Assembly (NCBI GenBank): GCA_023213315.1
Contig: JAKCPI010000981.1
Location: 124,001-188,000 of the forward strand
Reading direction: 5' to 3'
Source: Euborellia annulipes
Lineage: Eukaryota; Arthropoda; Insecta; Dermaptera; Anisolabididae
DNA length: 64,000 nt
Of the stretch, positions 1-11,416 are shown in pieces. Within the stretch, counting starts at the first letter, position 1. Each line of letters begins with the position of its first letter. The position numbers and the translations under genes were made by a program. Under the pieces are notes generated by a model. It ran no database searches. It saw only the letters and a list, made by a program, of their open reading frames with translations, and had not been told where the DNA came from.

Positions 1-481
1 AATTAAACTCGTAAAGCGAAACAATTTTTCTCATATAAATTAATGTAAAATACGATAATGCGTTCCATGTCGAAAAAATACAAAATGTTTTGTATAACGT
101 TTATTCAAAGAAAATTAGTTACATATTGGTGAGGAGAGTGAATCATCTTCATCTATTTCCAGAGTATTTTGAGAAGTGCACCGTACTGTTTTAGAAAATT
201 GATGTCCAGATCCTCACCTTCAAATCCTAAGACCCACCACCCCCTTGTAAAATTATGAACTAACATTATTTTTTATTTTTGATAATTTTTTTAAAAAGCA
301 ATTTTTCATTTGTCAAGAGAAATTTTTTGGAAGCAATCTATTAAAAATATTAGTGAGGAAGTTCGAACCTCCTCCGTGGATAAAAGTATTAATAAAAATT
401 TATTTGCTATTTTAAATGTATAATAAATGTGATTTATAATATATGAAGAATCATAAATAAGGCTCTGATTTCTACTCTATT

Positions 482-741
482 CAGGGGCGTATATAAGGGG
501 GGGGGGCCGAGGGGGCCCGGGCCCCCCACGAAATTTCCCAAACACATATACACATATAGGGTTATACAGACATCAGCGCAACAAATTTTTCCGCAGGATG
601 AAAATCTTTGGTTCCGCAAAAGAAAAAATGTTCTGCAAAAAATTTGGTGTGAAAAAAATTTAGTTTCTTAAAAAAAAAATTCTCCGCAGAAAAATTTTCA
701 GTTCGGGTCCCCCCCGAAAAAAATTTCTATATACGCCCCTG
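482..741. mobile_element. hAT-type MITE (family CAGGGGCGTATA), copy 1
   Basis: Ends CAGGGGCGTATATAAGG and TATATACGCCCCTG, flanked by the exact 8-bp duplication ACTCTATT (474-481, 742-749). Inside are G runs and repeats of AAATTT. It lies in the cdc16 intron after the last visible exon. The remaining left 480 bases hold no exon I can support. Confidence 0.92.
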
Positions 742-817
742 ACTCTATTAGAGAAATTTCAATTCCCTCTCTTTCACCTGAAATTTTTGGCCCTCCTCAC
801 CGGCGATGATTAATTAC

Positions 818-1710
818 CTTCATTAGCAGAGAGCATCTGATGTTGCGTTAAAGCTTCGAATGCATCGTAGCATCCTACATCGTAGGATAAAGCTTGTTTA
901 TAATTTTCAGCTGCTAAAAATCGTTTGTCTAAAGCTTCATTCACTTTGCCTCGAAGAAATAGCAGAGAAGCTCTCAACTGAAACAAAATAAATAATAAAT
1001 AAATATATTTTTTGGGGTATTATATAAATATTACTCCAAATAACTAACACAATTGGAATTAGACATGAAAGAATCTTCGCTAGGTTTTGATCCTAAAGAA
1101 TTCATGTCAAATTCTGCACCATTCAACACTTCTAAGGCTTCATTTAATTCTTTAGCTTCGATTAAACATTTCACTGTTAGGTAATGACAACGCATATCAG
1201 TCTAAAAAAAATTATAACATTATTATGTAATAATCACAATAAAAATGAAATTAAAAATATTTTTTTGGATGAAGTCAATGTCATGATTTTTGAAATGACA
1301 GATATTTTATTGTTAATTAAATATAATAAATTATTTACTAATATTTATATTTATTAAATGGACTAATAATTCAAATTAAAATATAAATAATTACTTTTTC
1401 CAAACCCTTGCTCCGGATGACATGAGCGGCTCGATGATATTGTTTTGTGAGGAATAAGCATTGAGCAAGCCAATAAACATCTTTAGGTTGATAGTTGGTT
1501 AATGTTGCAACTTTATCGGCCCAAAGCAATGCGGCGCTATTTAAATTCTAAAATAAAATTAGTAAAATAATCGATATGCATAAGGACGCATAAGAATTTT
1601 TTATATGAATTTCTTAAACTTACCAAATCTAAATAAGTTCGAACTAATTTTCGATAATTATCAATACATATAGGGTCTTTTAAAGATTTTGTTAAAGTTT
1701 CATCAGCCAT
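818..1710 (-). CDS. cdc16: Cell division cycle protein 16 (APC6), N-terminal exons, truncated by window edge
   Basis: Subunit of the anaphase-promoting complex/cyclosome, a nuclear E3 ubiquitin ligase; CDC16 is a TPR scaffold. Four coding exons on the minus strand: 1624-1710 (ATG at 1710, MADETLTKSL), 1395-1547, 1049-1201 and 818-977, joined by GT..AG introns with compatible phases (the last leaves phase 1). Exon 2 encodes ALLWADKVATLT and DVYWLAQCLFLTKQYHRAAH, nearly identical to the family's first TPR region; exon 4 encodes LLFLRGKVNEALDKR and CYDAFEALTQHQMLSANE, matching the human LLRGKIYDALDNR and FEAFDLLTSHHMLTAQEE segments. About 183 residues are present; the remaining TPRs must lie left of position 1. 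Head-to-head with tbrg4, about 770 bp between start codons. Family assignment is firm; the 3' part is not visible. Confidence 0.9.
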
Positions 1711-2481
1711 AATTCTAGAATAATTAAATTTAAAATAATTTATTGGTTAAGAATTTTTAAATTTATACACTTTTTGTTTACATGCTCCTTTTTTTTACCA
1801 ACGACACGAAATTGGTCTCGAAAGAATCAATTGATCTGAAGTTGGCCATTGAAAGAATCAGCCACCAGAAGAAATAAATTAATAAAAATCTCCGGCTGGA
1901 TCAAGTTGTTTCATGCAGTTGTGTTAATAAATATTATAATAACGTTCCTTAAGAACTGAAAATAGCTTTTTCGATGTTAAAGTTTGTCAAAAAATTTATT
2001 TTTTTTTAAATAAATATTTTAAATTTAAAATTTACCAAAAGTTATCAACCAATTTTAGATGAAAGCATTGTAGCCAACGCTATAAACCAATCTTAAGTTA
2101 GCTCAGTTAACCTTTTCATTTCTTTAAAATTATATTAAATTCAATAGATTTTTCATCCCTGGATTTTTCCAAATGTAGTGTTCTGAATGTGATTATGTGT
2201 TAAAATAAAATTGTGAGCTTTTCTAACTCACAACAATACATTTGAATCACGCTTTAATATATCAGGGATAACTCTCAAAAAAATTTTCAAATTCTATACT
2301 TTTAATCATTAAAAGATGATTTTTTAAAAATAAAAAAATGTATTAGACTTGATATTTATAATCTTTCAAAAAAATTATTTATATATGTAAGATTATTTTT
2401 AATTTTTTCAAATATTAATTATATTTTATTCATTTAATTTCCTTTTTTTTTTAGGTTATATTTATTTTAATCATTTACATC
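1711..2481. promoter_or_regulatory. Divergent intergenic region between cdc16 and tbrg4
   Basis: The two start codons face away from each other across 771 bp of AT-rich DNA, so both promoters, and possibly a shared bidirectional one, should lie here. I see no clear TATA or Inr element and no transposon with recognisable ends. A pyrimidine-rich tract ending in TTTTAG just before 2455 could be the acceptor of a 5'UTR intron of tbrg4. Confidence 0.4.
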
Positions 2482-5400
2482 ATGCTGAGATATATAAATC
2501 TTTTACCAAAAAGATTATCAATAAATAAAATAAAACCCCAATTTTTAAGTACTAATCCAACAGTACTTGTTGGTGAAAATAAAGAAAAAGAGAGCTTCAG
2601 TAAAAATGAAAGTGAAATTGACAAATTTCTAAATAAAATAACTCATTTAAATAAAACAACTTTATCTAAAAATATTCCATCAAATCTTGAGCAGAAAATT
2701 GCCTCAGCGAAAGACGTCAACGAATTGTTATCTTTTGCAACAAAATTCTCTCTCTCAAGAAAAAATGCTCTTCATATATTTTCCATCTTAAATGAATGGA
2801 ATAAAACTAAAATAATAAATCTTTCAGATTATGAAAAAGATGAAAACTTTTTAGCTCTCACAAAAAAATTAGAAACAAATACTTTGGCTCCAAAATCTAC
2901 ATCTATTTCTACTACATATGGAGATCTCGCTTTATTTCTGGGTGCTAATGATGAGGACGAAGCTGCAAAATTAATTTCAACAATATCAATAACACAAATG
3001 ATCAAGGTTTAATGTTTCTTATATTTGTTATTAGGCTAATATTTATTTTATTAAATATATATTTTTCTAATGAAATTCTTTAGGGGAAGGTCCCTTACTA
3101 CCGGAAAGCTTAGATTTTGACAACAATAATTCATTCACTGTCACTGACAGCAATAAAACCCTTTACATATGAAGATTTTCTAATTCTTGATAAAATTTCT
3201 AGTTGTATGCCTTTCAATTATTGTATCTAGTTATCTAGCAATCTCATGCCATAATTTAAATGCTGGTTGGACAAGAGAAGACCACCAATTTATGGGCCCA
3301 CGCAATCCAATTCAGGAACATAATTAGAGAAAAAATATAAATAGATTAGCATAAGATCAAAAAGGCTCGGGACTTTGGTGTTTCAGGGGAAATAGTAAAT
3401 ATTTTAGGTGGTGATAGACGAAGTGAAATAAATAATTCCATATAACATGTGTTCAATTTTAAATGAGTCCAGAGATACAGCTGTTGGCATTACACCGTTT
3501 GCTATGAACGTATTTAATTTAATAGTCAACAGTAGTAGTGTGTTGTTGACATTGAATGTTTTCAACTTTGGGACATTGGGATTTGTTGGCCAAATGTACT
3601 CTACTGTATCGGCATACTCAGCATGTGTAAATATGTGGGGCATGTTTAAAAGGATACAGTAGAGTACGACAAATGCCAATGTCAGTTGAAAACATTCAAT
3701 GTCATCATCCAATGCTGTTGTTTCCGACCAGCCAAGCTCGGTCATATCTATCTCTTGACCCGGGGAAGTCAAGTAGTCATCCTAGGTGCTCTTCTGCGTT
3801 GTCGACCGAGGAGCCCCAAATCGTTCGCGGTCCTCGCCACACCATCAATTTATTAAAAAAACTTGACCAATACAAGCGATTCTCTTTTCCTAAATGGAAA
3901 ACTCAATTTTTTTTTTTATAATAAATCCAGTACTATACGGCCTTATCCCATATTTTTTTAAAATTAACAAAATATATTATTTTTATTTTTAAAATTAAAA
4001 ACCAGATTACTAATAATAATTTATAATCATTTTAGATATTGTCATCATTGGCTCAGCAAAAGAAAAGGTCGATTCCAATTTTAAGATCTCTTGTCCATAA
4101 TATATTCGAAAAACAATATAGATTAACTGTAAGAGAGGGGTCAGATTTATTATATGCTACTGCAGTATTAAATTTCCCGGACGAACAAATATTACAAAAA
4201 ACATGTAGCGACTTGATTTTTAATATACGCGAAAACACTAATCCTAAACTGATTAAATCGATTATTACTAGTCTTGGATATCACAAGTATAAAAATGCAG
4301 GTAATTTACTTTTAATTAATTCTAACAATATATTGATATATTTTCATTTACGTTCAAAATATAATATTTCATTGTATAAACTCCAAAATAGACAAATTTT
4401 TTATGTTTTAATCAATTTGTTCTAGGCTGCAAATCAATTTGAATACAACCTTTATAATTTTTGGGGTCAACTTTTGTTCTTTAAGCTAGAGTCATAAGCA
4501 ATCTTCCATTCAATTAAATGCCATGGGGCTTTTGGCACCACCCCTAAATAAAACTTGCTCACAAATTTGTTAAAAAAATCTTATCATCTTCTATTATATA
4601 AACATGTATATATTGATAAACTAGCAGAAGAGAGTCGGTCCGTGTAACACTGGTGGGATTTCGAAATGAAATGTTTGTTGCCCCTTAATTGAACGCATCA
4701 GTGAGAATTCAGAAAAAATATTAAAAAAACCAAAAACCCATTTGGGGGGAAAACGAAAAACTATATAAGAAAAAAATACAGAATTCCGCAAACTGAATGG
4801 AATTTACGAAAGTCGTCGTATTGGCATAATTAACAAATAATAAATTGCATTCCGAATATAAATCGGCAGATCTGTGGTTCAACTCTTTTTTCGGCCTTTT
4901 TAGTTAATACATATATGCCTATGTACAATATAATTCCATAAATATTAATTATAATTAATTCCAGCCCTGGATTGAAAAGATCATCTATTTTCTATTTATA
5001 TATATATATATAGTTTATTATTATTAAGTTTACTATTTTATTTATTTTTCTTTCTTAGAACTTCTTGATTGTATATCAAATTGGATTCATGGACACCTTC
5101 ATCTTTGCACATCCCGTGATATATTATCCTTTCTGATGACTTTGGCCACTCTTGGTTATAATCCTTCAAATGAACAAGCGATTTTCCAGGCGCTAGAACC
5201 ACTCCTTTTTGAACAAGAAATGACAAGTTCAATAGAGTGGCTCCAAGTCGTTTGGACTCTTGTTATTTTAAGGAAAGCTAATCATAATCATATATCATCA
5301 GTGCTTTCACCTGAATTTATTCAAAAAATAAAATTAACAATAGTGGATCAGAAAGATATTCCTGTTCCATTAAAACTTAAATTGCTTAATATCAATGGAG

Positions 5401-6788
5401 CTGCGAAATATTTAATAAAGGATTATAAAGGTAATTATTAATAAATAATATATTGGGTTGTTTGGAAAGTAATTTTGTTTTTTCCCAACAAAGGACTTAA
5501 TTGTATTTTTCCACAGCTAACTTCACACTTAACCTCATCACCTTTATATGGACCGTTTATTTTGAAAGTGGTGTAAGTCCATTTTCTATTGTTTCGAGAA
5601 AATGAAAGGTTAACATATTTAGGCATTAATTGATGCAAACCGGCGAATAACAACTCGAGAGATAGCTGAGAGATTCAATTTATTAAATTCGACCATTCAT
5701 GATCATTTGAAAGACCTAGGAGCCAAATCACAGACGTCAACGCGACGGCAAATATTTTTTCCGTAAGAACATCCATATATCCAGCTTTGAGAATAAACCT
5801 AAGCTTTTCAAGTGATCATGAACTGTCGAATTCGATAAATTTAAACAATTTTTTTCTTGCATGAACAGTATTTATACCTTTTCTTCAGTAAAAAAAGTAA
5901 AATATGCCGGAAATGTTGTTTTTTTTTACTTTCCATATTTAAGGCACCAACAAAAAACCACTGCGTAGAATCAATCGAACTTTTCCCTAGAAAGCCTTGC
6001 TAAATCAAATGTCAAAATATATAAAGGTTATGCGGTTTAAGTGTGAAGTTAGCTGTGGAAAAATACAATTAAGTCCTTTGTTGGAAATAAACGAAATTAC
6101 TTTCCAAACAAGCCAATATATACGGTAAATTTATATATATATATATCATAAATGAATTATTTTTGTTTTAGGGCCTCATCTTAATCTTAATTCAGAAGAA
6201 TGGAAAGTTCCTCTAAAAAGAAACAAAGATAAATCCGTCCTTGTGTCGTCTATCTTTGATTCTTTTTCAAATCTTTTCTCCTCTGAATTATATTTAAAAA
6301 CCAACATCGACACACAAATGGGTTTTCTTTTAGGTATTTTTTCTTGTAATATTCTTGTTTCTAACAAGTATTAATTATATTTTTTCAACCAATTATTTCA
6401 GATGCAGAATGTTGCCTAGATGAGAGATTAAACCCATTACCTGTTAATAATCTAGAGAAGACCAAGGAACATCCAAGAAAGATTTCTAGGTAAATAAAAA
6501 ATTCATTTTTTTAATTTTTTTATAATATATATTTATACAAAACATTTATTTAAATTAAGTTTTATGTTTTTATTCTATTCTAGAATTGGAATATTAATAT
6601 GGGATTATAATGACATGTGTCGTGGACAAAATGAACTTCGAGGAATGGGCCAATTGATAAGGAATATTCTTAATACCCAAGGTTATAAATTGTTGGAAAT
6701 ACCGTATACAGAATTTAGTCCTAGTGAAAAAATTTTATCACGTGTTAAATATTTAGAAAATAAATTAAAAGAACTAGCTCGGAATTAA
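2482..6788 (+). CDS. tbrg4: FAST kinase domain-containing protein 4-like (TBRG4), mitochondrial RNA regulator
   Basis: Six exons: 2482-3006, 4036-4300, 5059-5430, 6172-6333, 6402-6489, 6584-6788. All junctions are GT..AG and in phase, giving about 538 residues (human TBRG4 is about 630). FASTK-family proteins act in the mitochondrial matrix on RNA stability and processing. The start MLRYINLLPKRLSINK is a basic, acid-free presequence suited to mitochondrial import. The best match to the family is exon 2, ILSSLAQQKKRSIPILR, corresponding to human LVMLAAQSRRSVPLLR; the end of exon 3 (ILRKANHNHISSVLSPEF) matches the FAST_2 region. The last exon is a RAP domain: IGILIWDYNDMCRG, GYKLLEIPYTEFSPSEK and YLENKLKEL at the C-terminus. 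Closest to TBRG4 among FASTK proteins, but orthology within the family is an inference. Introns carry a foldback (3.5 kb) and a palindromic mariner relic (5.45-6.12 kb). Confidence 0.88.
3541..3706. repeat. Foldback hairpin in tbrg4 intron 1
   Basis: The segment GACATTGAATGTTTTCAAC near 3548 returns as its reverse complement near 3685-3702, and GTACTCTACTGTATC near 3596-3610 returns inverted at about 3652-3667. The arms therefore pair over roughly 55 bases with small gaps and enclose about 40 bases. It looks like a non-autonomous foldback element; no target duplication was found. The rest of this intron (3007-4035) shows nothing recognisable. Confidence 0.7.
4301..5058 (+). other. tbrg4 intron 2, no recognisable feature
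   Basis: AT-rich sequence with a TA dinucleotide run near 5000. I see no ORF, inverted repeat or known element; it holds only the donor GTAATT and the acceptor CTTTCTTAG. Confidence 0.5.
5453..6116. mobile_element. Palindromic mariner-type element relic, TA target site
   Basis: The ends TTGGGTTGTTTGGAAAGTAA and its near-complement CTTTCCAAACAAGCCAA are flanked by TA on both sides. Inverted arms extend at least 80 bp inward (both include AATTAAGTCCTTTGTTGG or its complement). Between them, 5625-5725 (+) encodes a degenerate transposase helix-turn-helix (RRITTREIAERFNLLNST, then VHDHLK-like residues), and a second copy of the same HTH (NLSNSTVHDHLKSLG) lies on the minus strand near 5775-5850. 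So this is two 5' halves of a mariner element joined head to head, not a simple internal deletion. A fragment of the TA-flanked MITE seen at 46.2 kb is inserted at about 5546-5612. Confidence 0.8.
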
Positions 6789-6918
6789 AGTCGGAGCTTA
6801 TTTATAAAATTTTATTATTTTAGTATTAAAGAATTTTTCCTTTTTTTTTTTTTTAATATATTGACATAAAATTGAAACCCATTTTGAGTATATATATGAA
6901 AGTAAAACAATAATGAAT
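6789..6918. other. Convergent 3' ends of tbrg4 and dnajc9
   Basis: Only 130 bp separate the stop codons, so the 3'UTRs must be very short or overlap. Candidate poly(A) signals are ATTAAA at about 6823 on the plus strand and ATTAAA on the minus strand near 6855-6860, next to a 15-base T run. Confidence 0.6.
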
Positions 6919-9900
6919 TTACTTCCTTTTACTTGAAGAGACCTTCCTTTTAGATTTCCCACTTTTAGAACCTTCACCTCCTCCATATTTCGCAGCAAGA
7001 TTATCAAGAAAATTATCCATTTCTCTCATTCTTTGATTTCCATTTCGCTGGATAGCCAAAACAAGAGCATCAGTATTATCTTCCTCTTCCATTTGCTTGG
7101 AAAGTTCTAAACGTTCGGCTTCTTCACGCTCTCTGGCCCACTGAAATTAAGTATTTTGTGAGAAATCAAGCTTTTCAGTGTTAAAGTGTCCTCAGATACC
7201 CACAGCCAAAAAAAAGTGAATTGAAAATAAAGCTTTAAAAAATTTAGAATAATAATTTAATTTTCTCCAATTATTTTCCTGTTTTTAATTTTAAGCTACT
7301 GAACACAAAATGTTCATAATGTTGACAACAATTCTCAATTAATTCTTAATAGTTCCGGGATGATCGAGCTCGGTGGTTTTTTCTTTTGATAAAATTGGAA
7401 AAAACTAAAAAAAGTATTATACCTCAGTAAAGTACTAGTACTCGAACTATCCCAAAGACAAAACCTAGCTTAATTTCATATTGGTACTTAAAATTTGAAA
7501 TAAATCGGAGCGAATTTTCAAGAAAATTGGAAAAACTAAAAGTTTTTCCGTAAAGTACTAGTACAAGAAGTCTTCCAAAAACGAGACTTAGTGTAATTTG
7601 TTTTGTATGTGTAAATACGAAATATTTAAAATTTGAAAGAAATCGTCAAAGGGAATGAATATTGAGAAAAGTGGAAAAACTAAAAAAGTACATCAGTAAA
7701 GTACTAGTACTCTTGGTTTCCCAAAGATGAGATCAATAGTAATTTGTTTTATATACCGCAAATAGGAAATATTTAAAATTTGAAAGAAATCGTCAAAATG
7801 AATATTGAGAAAATAGGGGAAAATCTAAAAAGATACATAAGTAAAATGCTAGTACTCGAAGTCTTCCAAAAACGAGACCTTGCGTAGTTTGTTTTGTATA
7901 CCGCAAATAGGAAAATTTGAAAGAAATCGTCAAAAGGAATTTAGAGAAAAATGGAAAAAACTAACAAAGTACTAGAACCCGAATTTTCCCATAGATGAGA
8001 CCTACCGCGATTTCATATTGGTACCGGAAATAGAAAATATTTTAAATTTGAAAAAAATCGTTTTCGAGAACGGTTGTGCTTACAAACGAATAAACGTACC
8101 CTACATTGCTCTTTTAATAGTATAATAATGTTTCTATCATTCAAAAGCCTGTGAAACCTCGCATATTTTAAAAATTTCATTCATAAATAAGTTTTACTTA
8201 AAACCTACACCACTTTCCCTCCAAATTAAGGAATTCTCATTACCTTGCGCTTCCTTCTTTGTTTCTTCTGTTTATTTTCTGAGAAAAATTGTTCGTATCT
8301 TGGAACTTCTCCCAAACTAATCAGATGTTCAACTCTTTCTTTGATTCTTGGCTCTTCATCGGTATTTGTAAATGGGACCAATTCCAAAATTAAATCCATA
8401 TCACCTTTTCCGCCCAAATAAGCTTTCTTAAGATCCAATAATTCTAAATCTGAGCCTTTATAATTTTTTTCATAATTCATAATATCCTCTTTTGTAATTG
8501 GCTTAAACAGCTTACGCCAATAATCCTTCCAATCACGTTCCAAAACATTTTCATCATCATCTTCATCATAATTTCCTGAAAATTTAAAGATTTAATCATT
8601 TAATTTTAATAATCTAAAAAAAAAAACAAATGAAATATCAACATACTACGTATATTTTTTACAAAAACGAATAAATTTGAGTTTAATTTATAAACAGTTT
8701 TTTTAAAAAGAAATTGCCAATTTTATTTTTTGTTGATGTCTTTTATTCTTGGGGGATACTAATCGCTTTCTCCGGGATTAAAAATGGGATTGCCAAAAGT
8801 AGTTGAAGGGCCAAATAAAGTTCCAAATATATTGTTATGCCAGGTGGTTTTATTTTGTTCTTCACATACCTTTTTTTGAATCAAATGATCTCTGGAAAAC
8901 ATTGCCAGAAGAGTTTTTTTTTTTTTTTTTTTTTGGAAAGTGTGCATAAGGTCTGAAGACCTATAATGATCAGTGGTCACATGTAGCCAGGAAGAATATA
9001 TTTAAAAAAATAAAAGGGGAACTCAACTGCGGGAACTGGAAGATGCCTGTTGAGATTAAACTTGAAAGTCTGAAGATTGTAGATTTTGGGGAAGATAGAC
9101 GCAGGGAGCTTGTACCGACCGGGATTAAATTTTTTTTTTTGCAGATATAAAATACGCTTTGATGTTTATTAACAAAACATCCAGTCAATATGTCATATTT
9201 TAAAAAAGTTATAATAAAAAAATTGGAAATTTACTGTTTAAAAGTGTTAAGGTGATTTAGTTCCACTTTAAAACTTTATTTATTTATTTATCAACAATAA
9301 ATTTAATACTTAAAGCTCATTCAGTCAGCCTTAGTCTATAAATTAACTTGGAAAGAGATTTGACTAGCCTAATAAGGGAGAGTACAAGTATTACGTAACG
9401 AAATTTTTTACTCCCCCCCCCCTTCCCCCACATGTAACGCGCCGTAACATTTTTCTGGACCCCCTCCCCTAGATGTTACGTAACGCTCAAGTGGCCATTT
9501 TTATCTAAAAGTCACAATTATTTTGCGCAGACTACCGGAAAGTCGCTAAAATATCAGTTACGTAACGCGTTGTTCAACCCCTCCCCCCCCTTGTAAGGCA
9601 TGGTAACGTTTTAGGAGACCCCCCTCCCAAATTGCGTTACATAATATTTGTACGTTCCCTAAGGTGCTGCGACAGGATTCGACCCTAAGAAGGGGAACTG
9701 TAGGAAATCGCGGTAAACATCGCCGATGAACTGCTTCTTGAGGTCCTTGATGAGATTGAGTAGGGGGTCATTCCAAAACGGATATGATGGCTTGAAAGCC
9801 AGTTTGTGCTTTCGGTGGCGTGAACCCATGCTTTATCTTGAATAAAAGTTAAATTAACATCAGGAAAGCGGTACAAATATGGGAATAGATTGCCTCTAAG

Positions 9901-11416
9901 AATATTTTGATATCCAATTGAATGATTCACCCATCCACGCACGCGAATGTTGACTTTATGAACGCTCAGAATGCTGCCAAAATCATGACTGAGTCGTCGC
10001 CGAAATTGTACTTAGAAAAAATGACGCGGTTTGGTTCGAAGATCATGCCAGGCCATCTGTTCCGACTAAATTAAATTTCTTTTTGACTGACCAAACAATC
10101 TTTAAAGTAAAAAATATTTTTTTTTTAATTTACTAATAAACCCAATACAAATCTTCTGCCACTCCATGTTTGAGGGGCATCCCTGGAATAAGCACGACGA
10201 CGCTGATACTAAACTCTGAGCCTAAAGACCAAACCCTTATCTAGAAGCAGCTCACCGCGATTTCCGACAGTTTCCCAGCGGAAAATTCTCTCCACGAGTC
10301 TTGCGATCGAATCCTGTCGCAGCAGCTTATTGAGCTAGTCAATTCTCTTTCCAAGGGAATTAATTTATAAGAGTGACTGAATGACCATTAATTTTTAGAG
10401 TTGTTAAAATCTTATTGTTGATAAATAAATAAATAAAGTTTTAAAGTGAAATCATCTTAACACTTTTAAACAGTCAATTTCCAATTTTTTTATTATAACT
10501 TTTTTAAAATGCGACATCGACGGGAGGTGTCTTGTTAATAAACATCAAAGCGAATTATATATCTGCAAAAAGATTTTTAACCGTCCTGTAGAATTATATG
10601 AATGAAAAACCCATCAATCGACAGCTTCATGCGGGCAGAGGGTTAAAGCTACTTGCCATTGTTTGTTTACTATAATTTTGGTGGCTCTTGTTCCCAGATT
10701 AGTTTCTTCTTTAGAATCGGGAGGAATAATGCCAGAGTTTAGTTTATTCCTCCCCACTTCAATCTGATATACTCAGCAACCCCCTTAATTGACAGTTTCT
10801 TCTTTAGAGTAGAAGTTCGAATAACCCGGAAGGTAGAGAAATGACATCAGAAACCAAAGAAGACTTAATATTAGAAAAAAAGTTGGTATAAATTTAAAAA
10901 CCTAATTGATCTCTAATGAATCGAAGAAATTCGAGATCCCTAAAAATTAAAGCAACAATTTATCAAGTGATTATTGTTAAATAATGTATCCCCGGTATAT
11001 ATAAAACTACACAGAGAAAACTTATTGCTGTCCAAAAACAACTTATTCTAATTACAAATTGTTCAAAAGAAATATCTTTTAATAAAATTATTTTTAATTT
11101 TACCTGTTTCATCGTAAATCTTTCTCTTTTCTTTGTCACTCAAAATGGAATGGATTTTGCCAAGTACTTTAAACTTTTCAGTTGCCTCTTCTTTAAGAGA
11201 TTCTTCAACTCGATCCGGATGAACCAAGAGAGAAATTTTATGATAGGCTTTACGAACTATACACAAAAAAAGTACAAAATGTCATAAAAATAAATAAAAA
11301 AAAAATTTATTTTAATTCTCACCGGATTTATCATCTGCATCTTTTTGAATTCGTAGAACTTGATAGAAATCTTTACAGCCAAAATATTTCTCACAGAGAT
11401 TTATAAGTTTTGCCAT
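6919..11416 (-). CDS. dnajc9: DnaJ homolog subfamily C member 9
   Basis: J-domain co-chaperone that works with HSP70 and histones H3-H4 in the nucleus. Exons: 11323-11416, 11104-11256, 8244-8575, 6919-7140; phases close exactly and give 266 residues (human 260). Exon 1 begins MAKLINLCEKYFGCKDFYQV; exon 2 carries the J-domain HPD motif in LLVHPDRVEESLKEEA and ends KIYDETG. Exon 3 contains the family-specific RDWKDYWRKLFKPITKEDI, YEKNYKGSDLE and EEPRIKERVEHLI; the C-terminus is QRMREMDNFLDNLAAKYGGG followed by a Lys/Arg/Ser-rich tail ending KRKVSSSKRK. The 2.5-kb intron between exons 2 and 3 holds a nested Tc1 relic, and the 1.1-kb intron between exons 3 and 4 a tandem repeat. Confidence 0.95.
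7370..8115. repeat. Tandem repeat of about 140 bp, five units (dispersed family)
   Basis: Units begin near 7398, 7531, 7673, 7818 and 7955. Each carries GTAAAGTACTAGTACTCGAA-like sequence, then CCAAAAACGAGACCTAG, then AATTTGAAAGAAATCGTC and GAGAAAATTGG. The array ends with TTTTCGAGAACGGTTGTGCT and ACAAACGAATAAACG. A three-unit array of the same family ends the same way at 53.8 kb, and a single unit is at 63.6 kb. It lies in dnajc9 intron 3. Confidence 0.8.
9376..9659. mobile_element. Harbinger-type MITE nested in the Tc1 relic
   Basis: Ends GGGAGAGTACAAGTATTACG and, inverted, GGGAACGTACAAATATTATG, flanked on both sides by TAA. A 3-bp TWA duplication with GG-starting inverted repeats is the signature of PIF/Harbinger elements. 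The inside is rich in C runs and repeats of TTACGTAACG. It interrupts the left arm of the surrounding inverted repeat, so it arrived later. Confidence 0.75.
9676..10065 (-). pseudogene. Tc1-family transposase fragment, decayed
   Basis: Reading leftward from about 10065: FSKYNFGDDSVMILAAF (compare the Tc1 KYGGGSVMVWGCF motif), a stop, then GYQNILRGNLFPYLYRF and NLTFIQDKAWVHATES, matching the second catalytic block of Tc1 DDE transposases (FQQDNAPxHxAKS-like). After a frameshift the frame reads FWNDPLLNLIKDL, the expected place of the third acidic residue. Stops and frameshifts make it nonfunctional. Confidence 0.7.

Larger units (their letters stand above)
9130..10580. mobile_element. Tc1-type transposon relic with ~250-bp terminal inverted repeats
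   Basis: The left end (GCAGATATAAAATACGCTTT, TGATGTTTATTAACAA, AAAAAAATTGGAAATTTACT, ACTTTAAAACTTTATTTATT) returns inverted on the right between 10340 and 10580. The arms continue to TGCGACAGGATTCGA at about 9668 and its complement at about 10315, with a Harbinger-type MITE splitting the left arm. The inside encodes a decayed transposase on the minus strand (separate entry). Sits in dnajc9 intron 2. Upstream 8576-9129 and downstream 10581-11103 I recognise nothing. Confidence 0.8.

Noticed and set aside
120..240. Minus-strand stretch FSKTVRCTSQNTLEIDEDDS ending ICN and a stop, as a cdc16 C-terminal exon
   Set aside because: CDC16 needs many TPR exons between the last visible exon and the C-terminus, and there is no room for them; the acceptor would also be poor.
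3404..3772. 122-residue minus-strand ORF and overlapping plus-strand ORFs
   Set aside because: They lie in the foldback hairpin of a tbrg4 intron; the sequence is open because it is an inverted repeat, and resembles no family.
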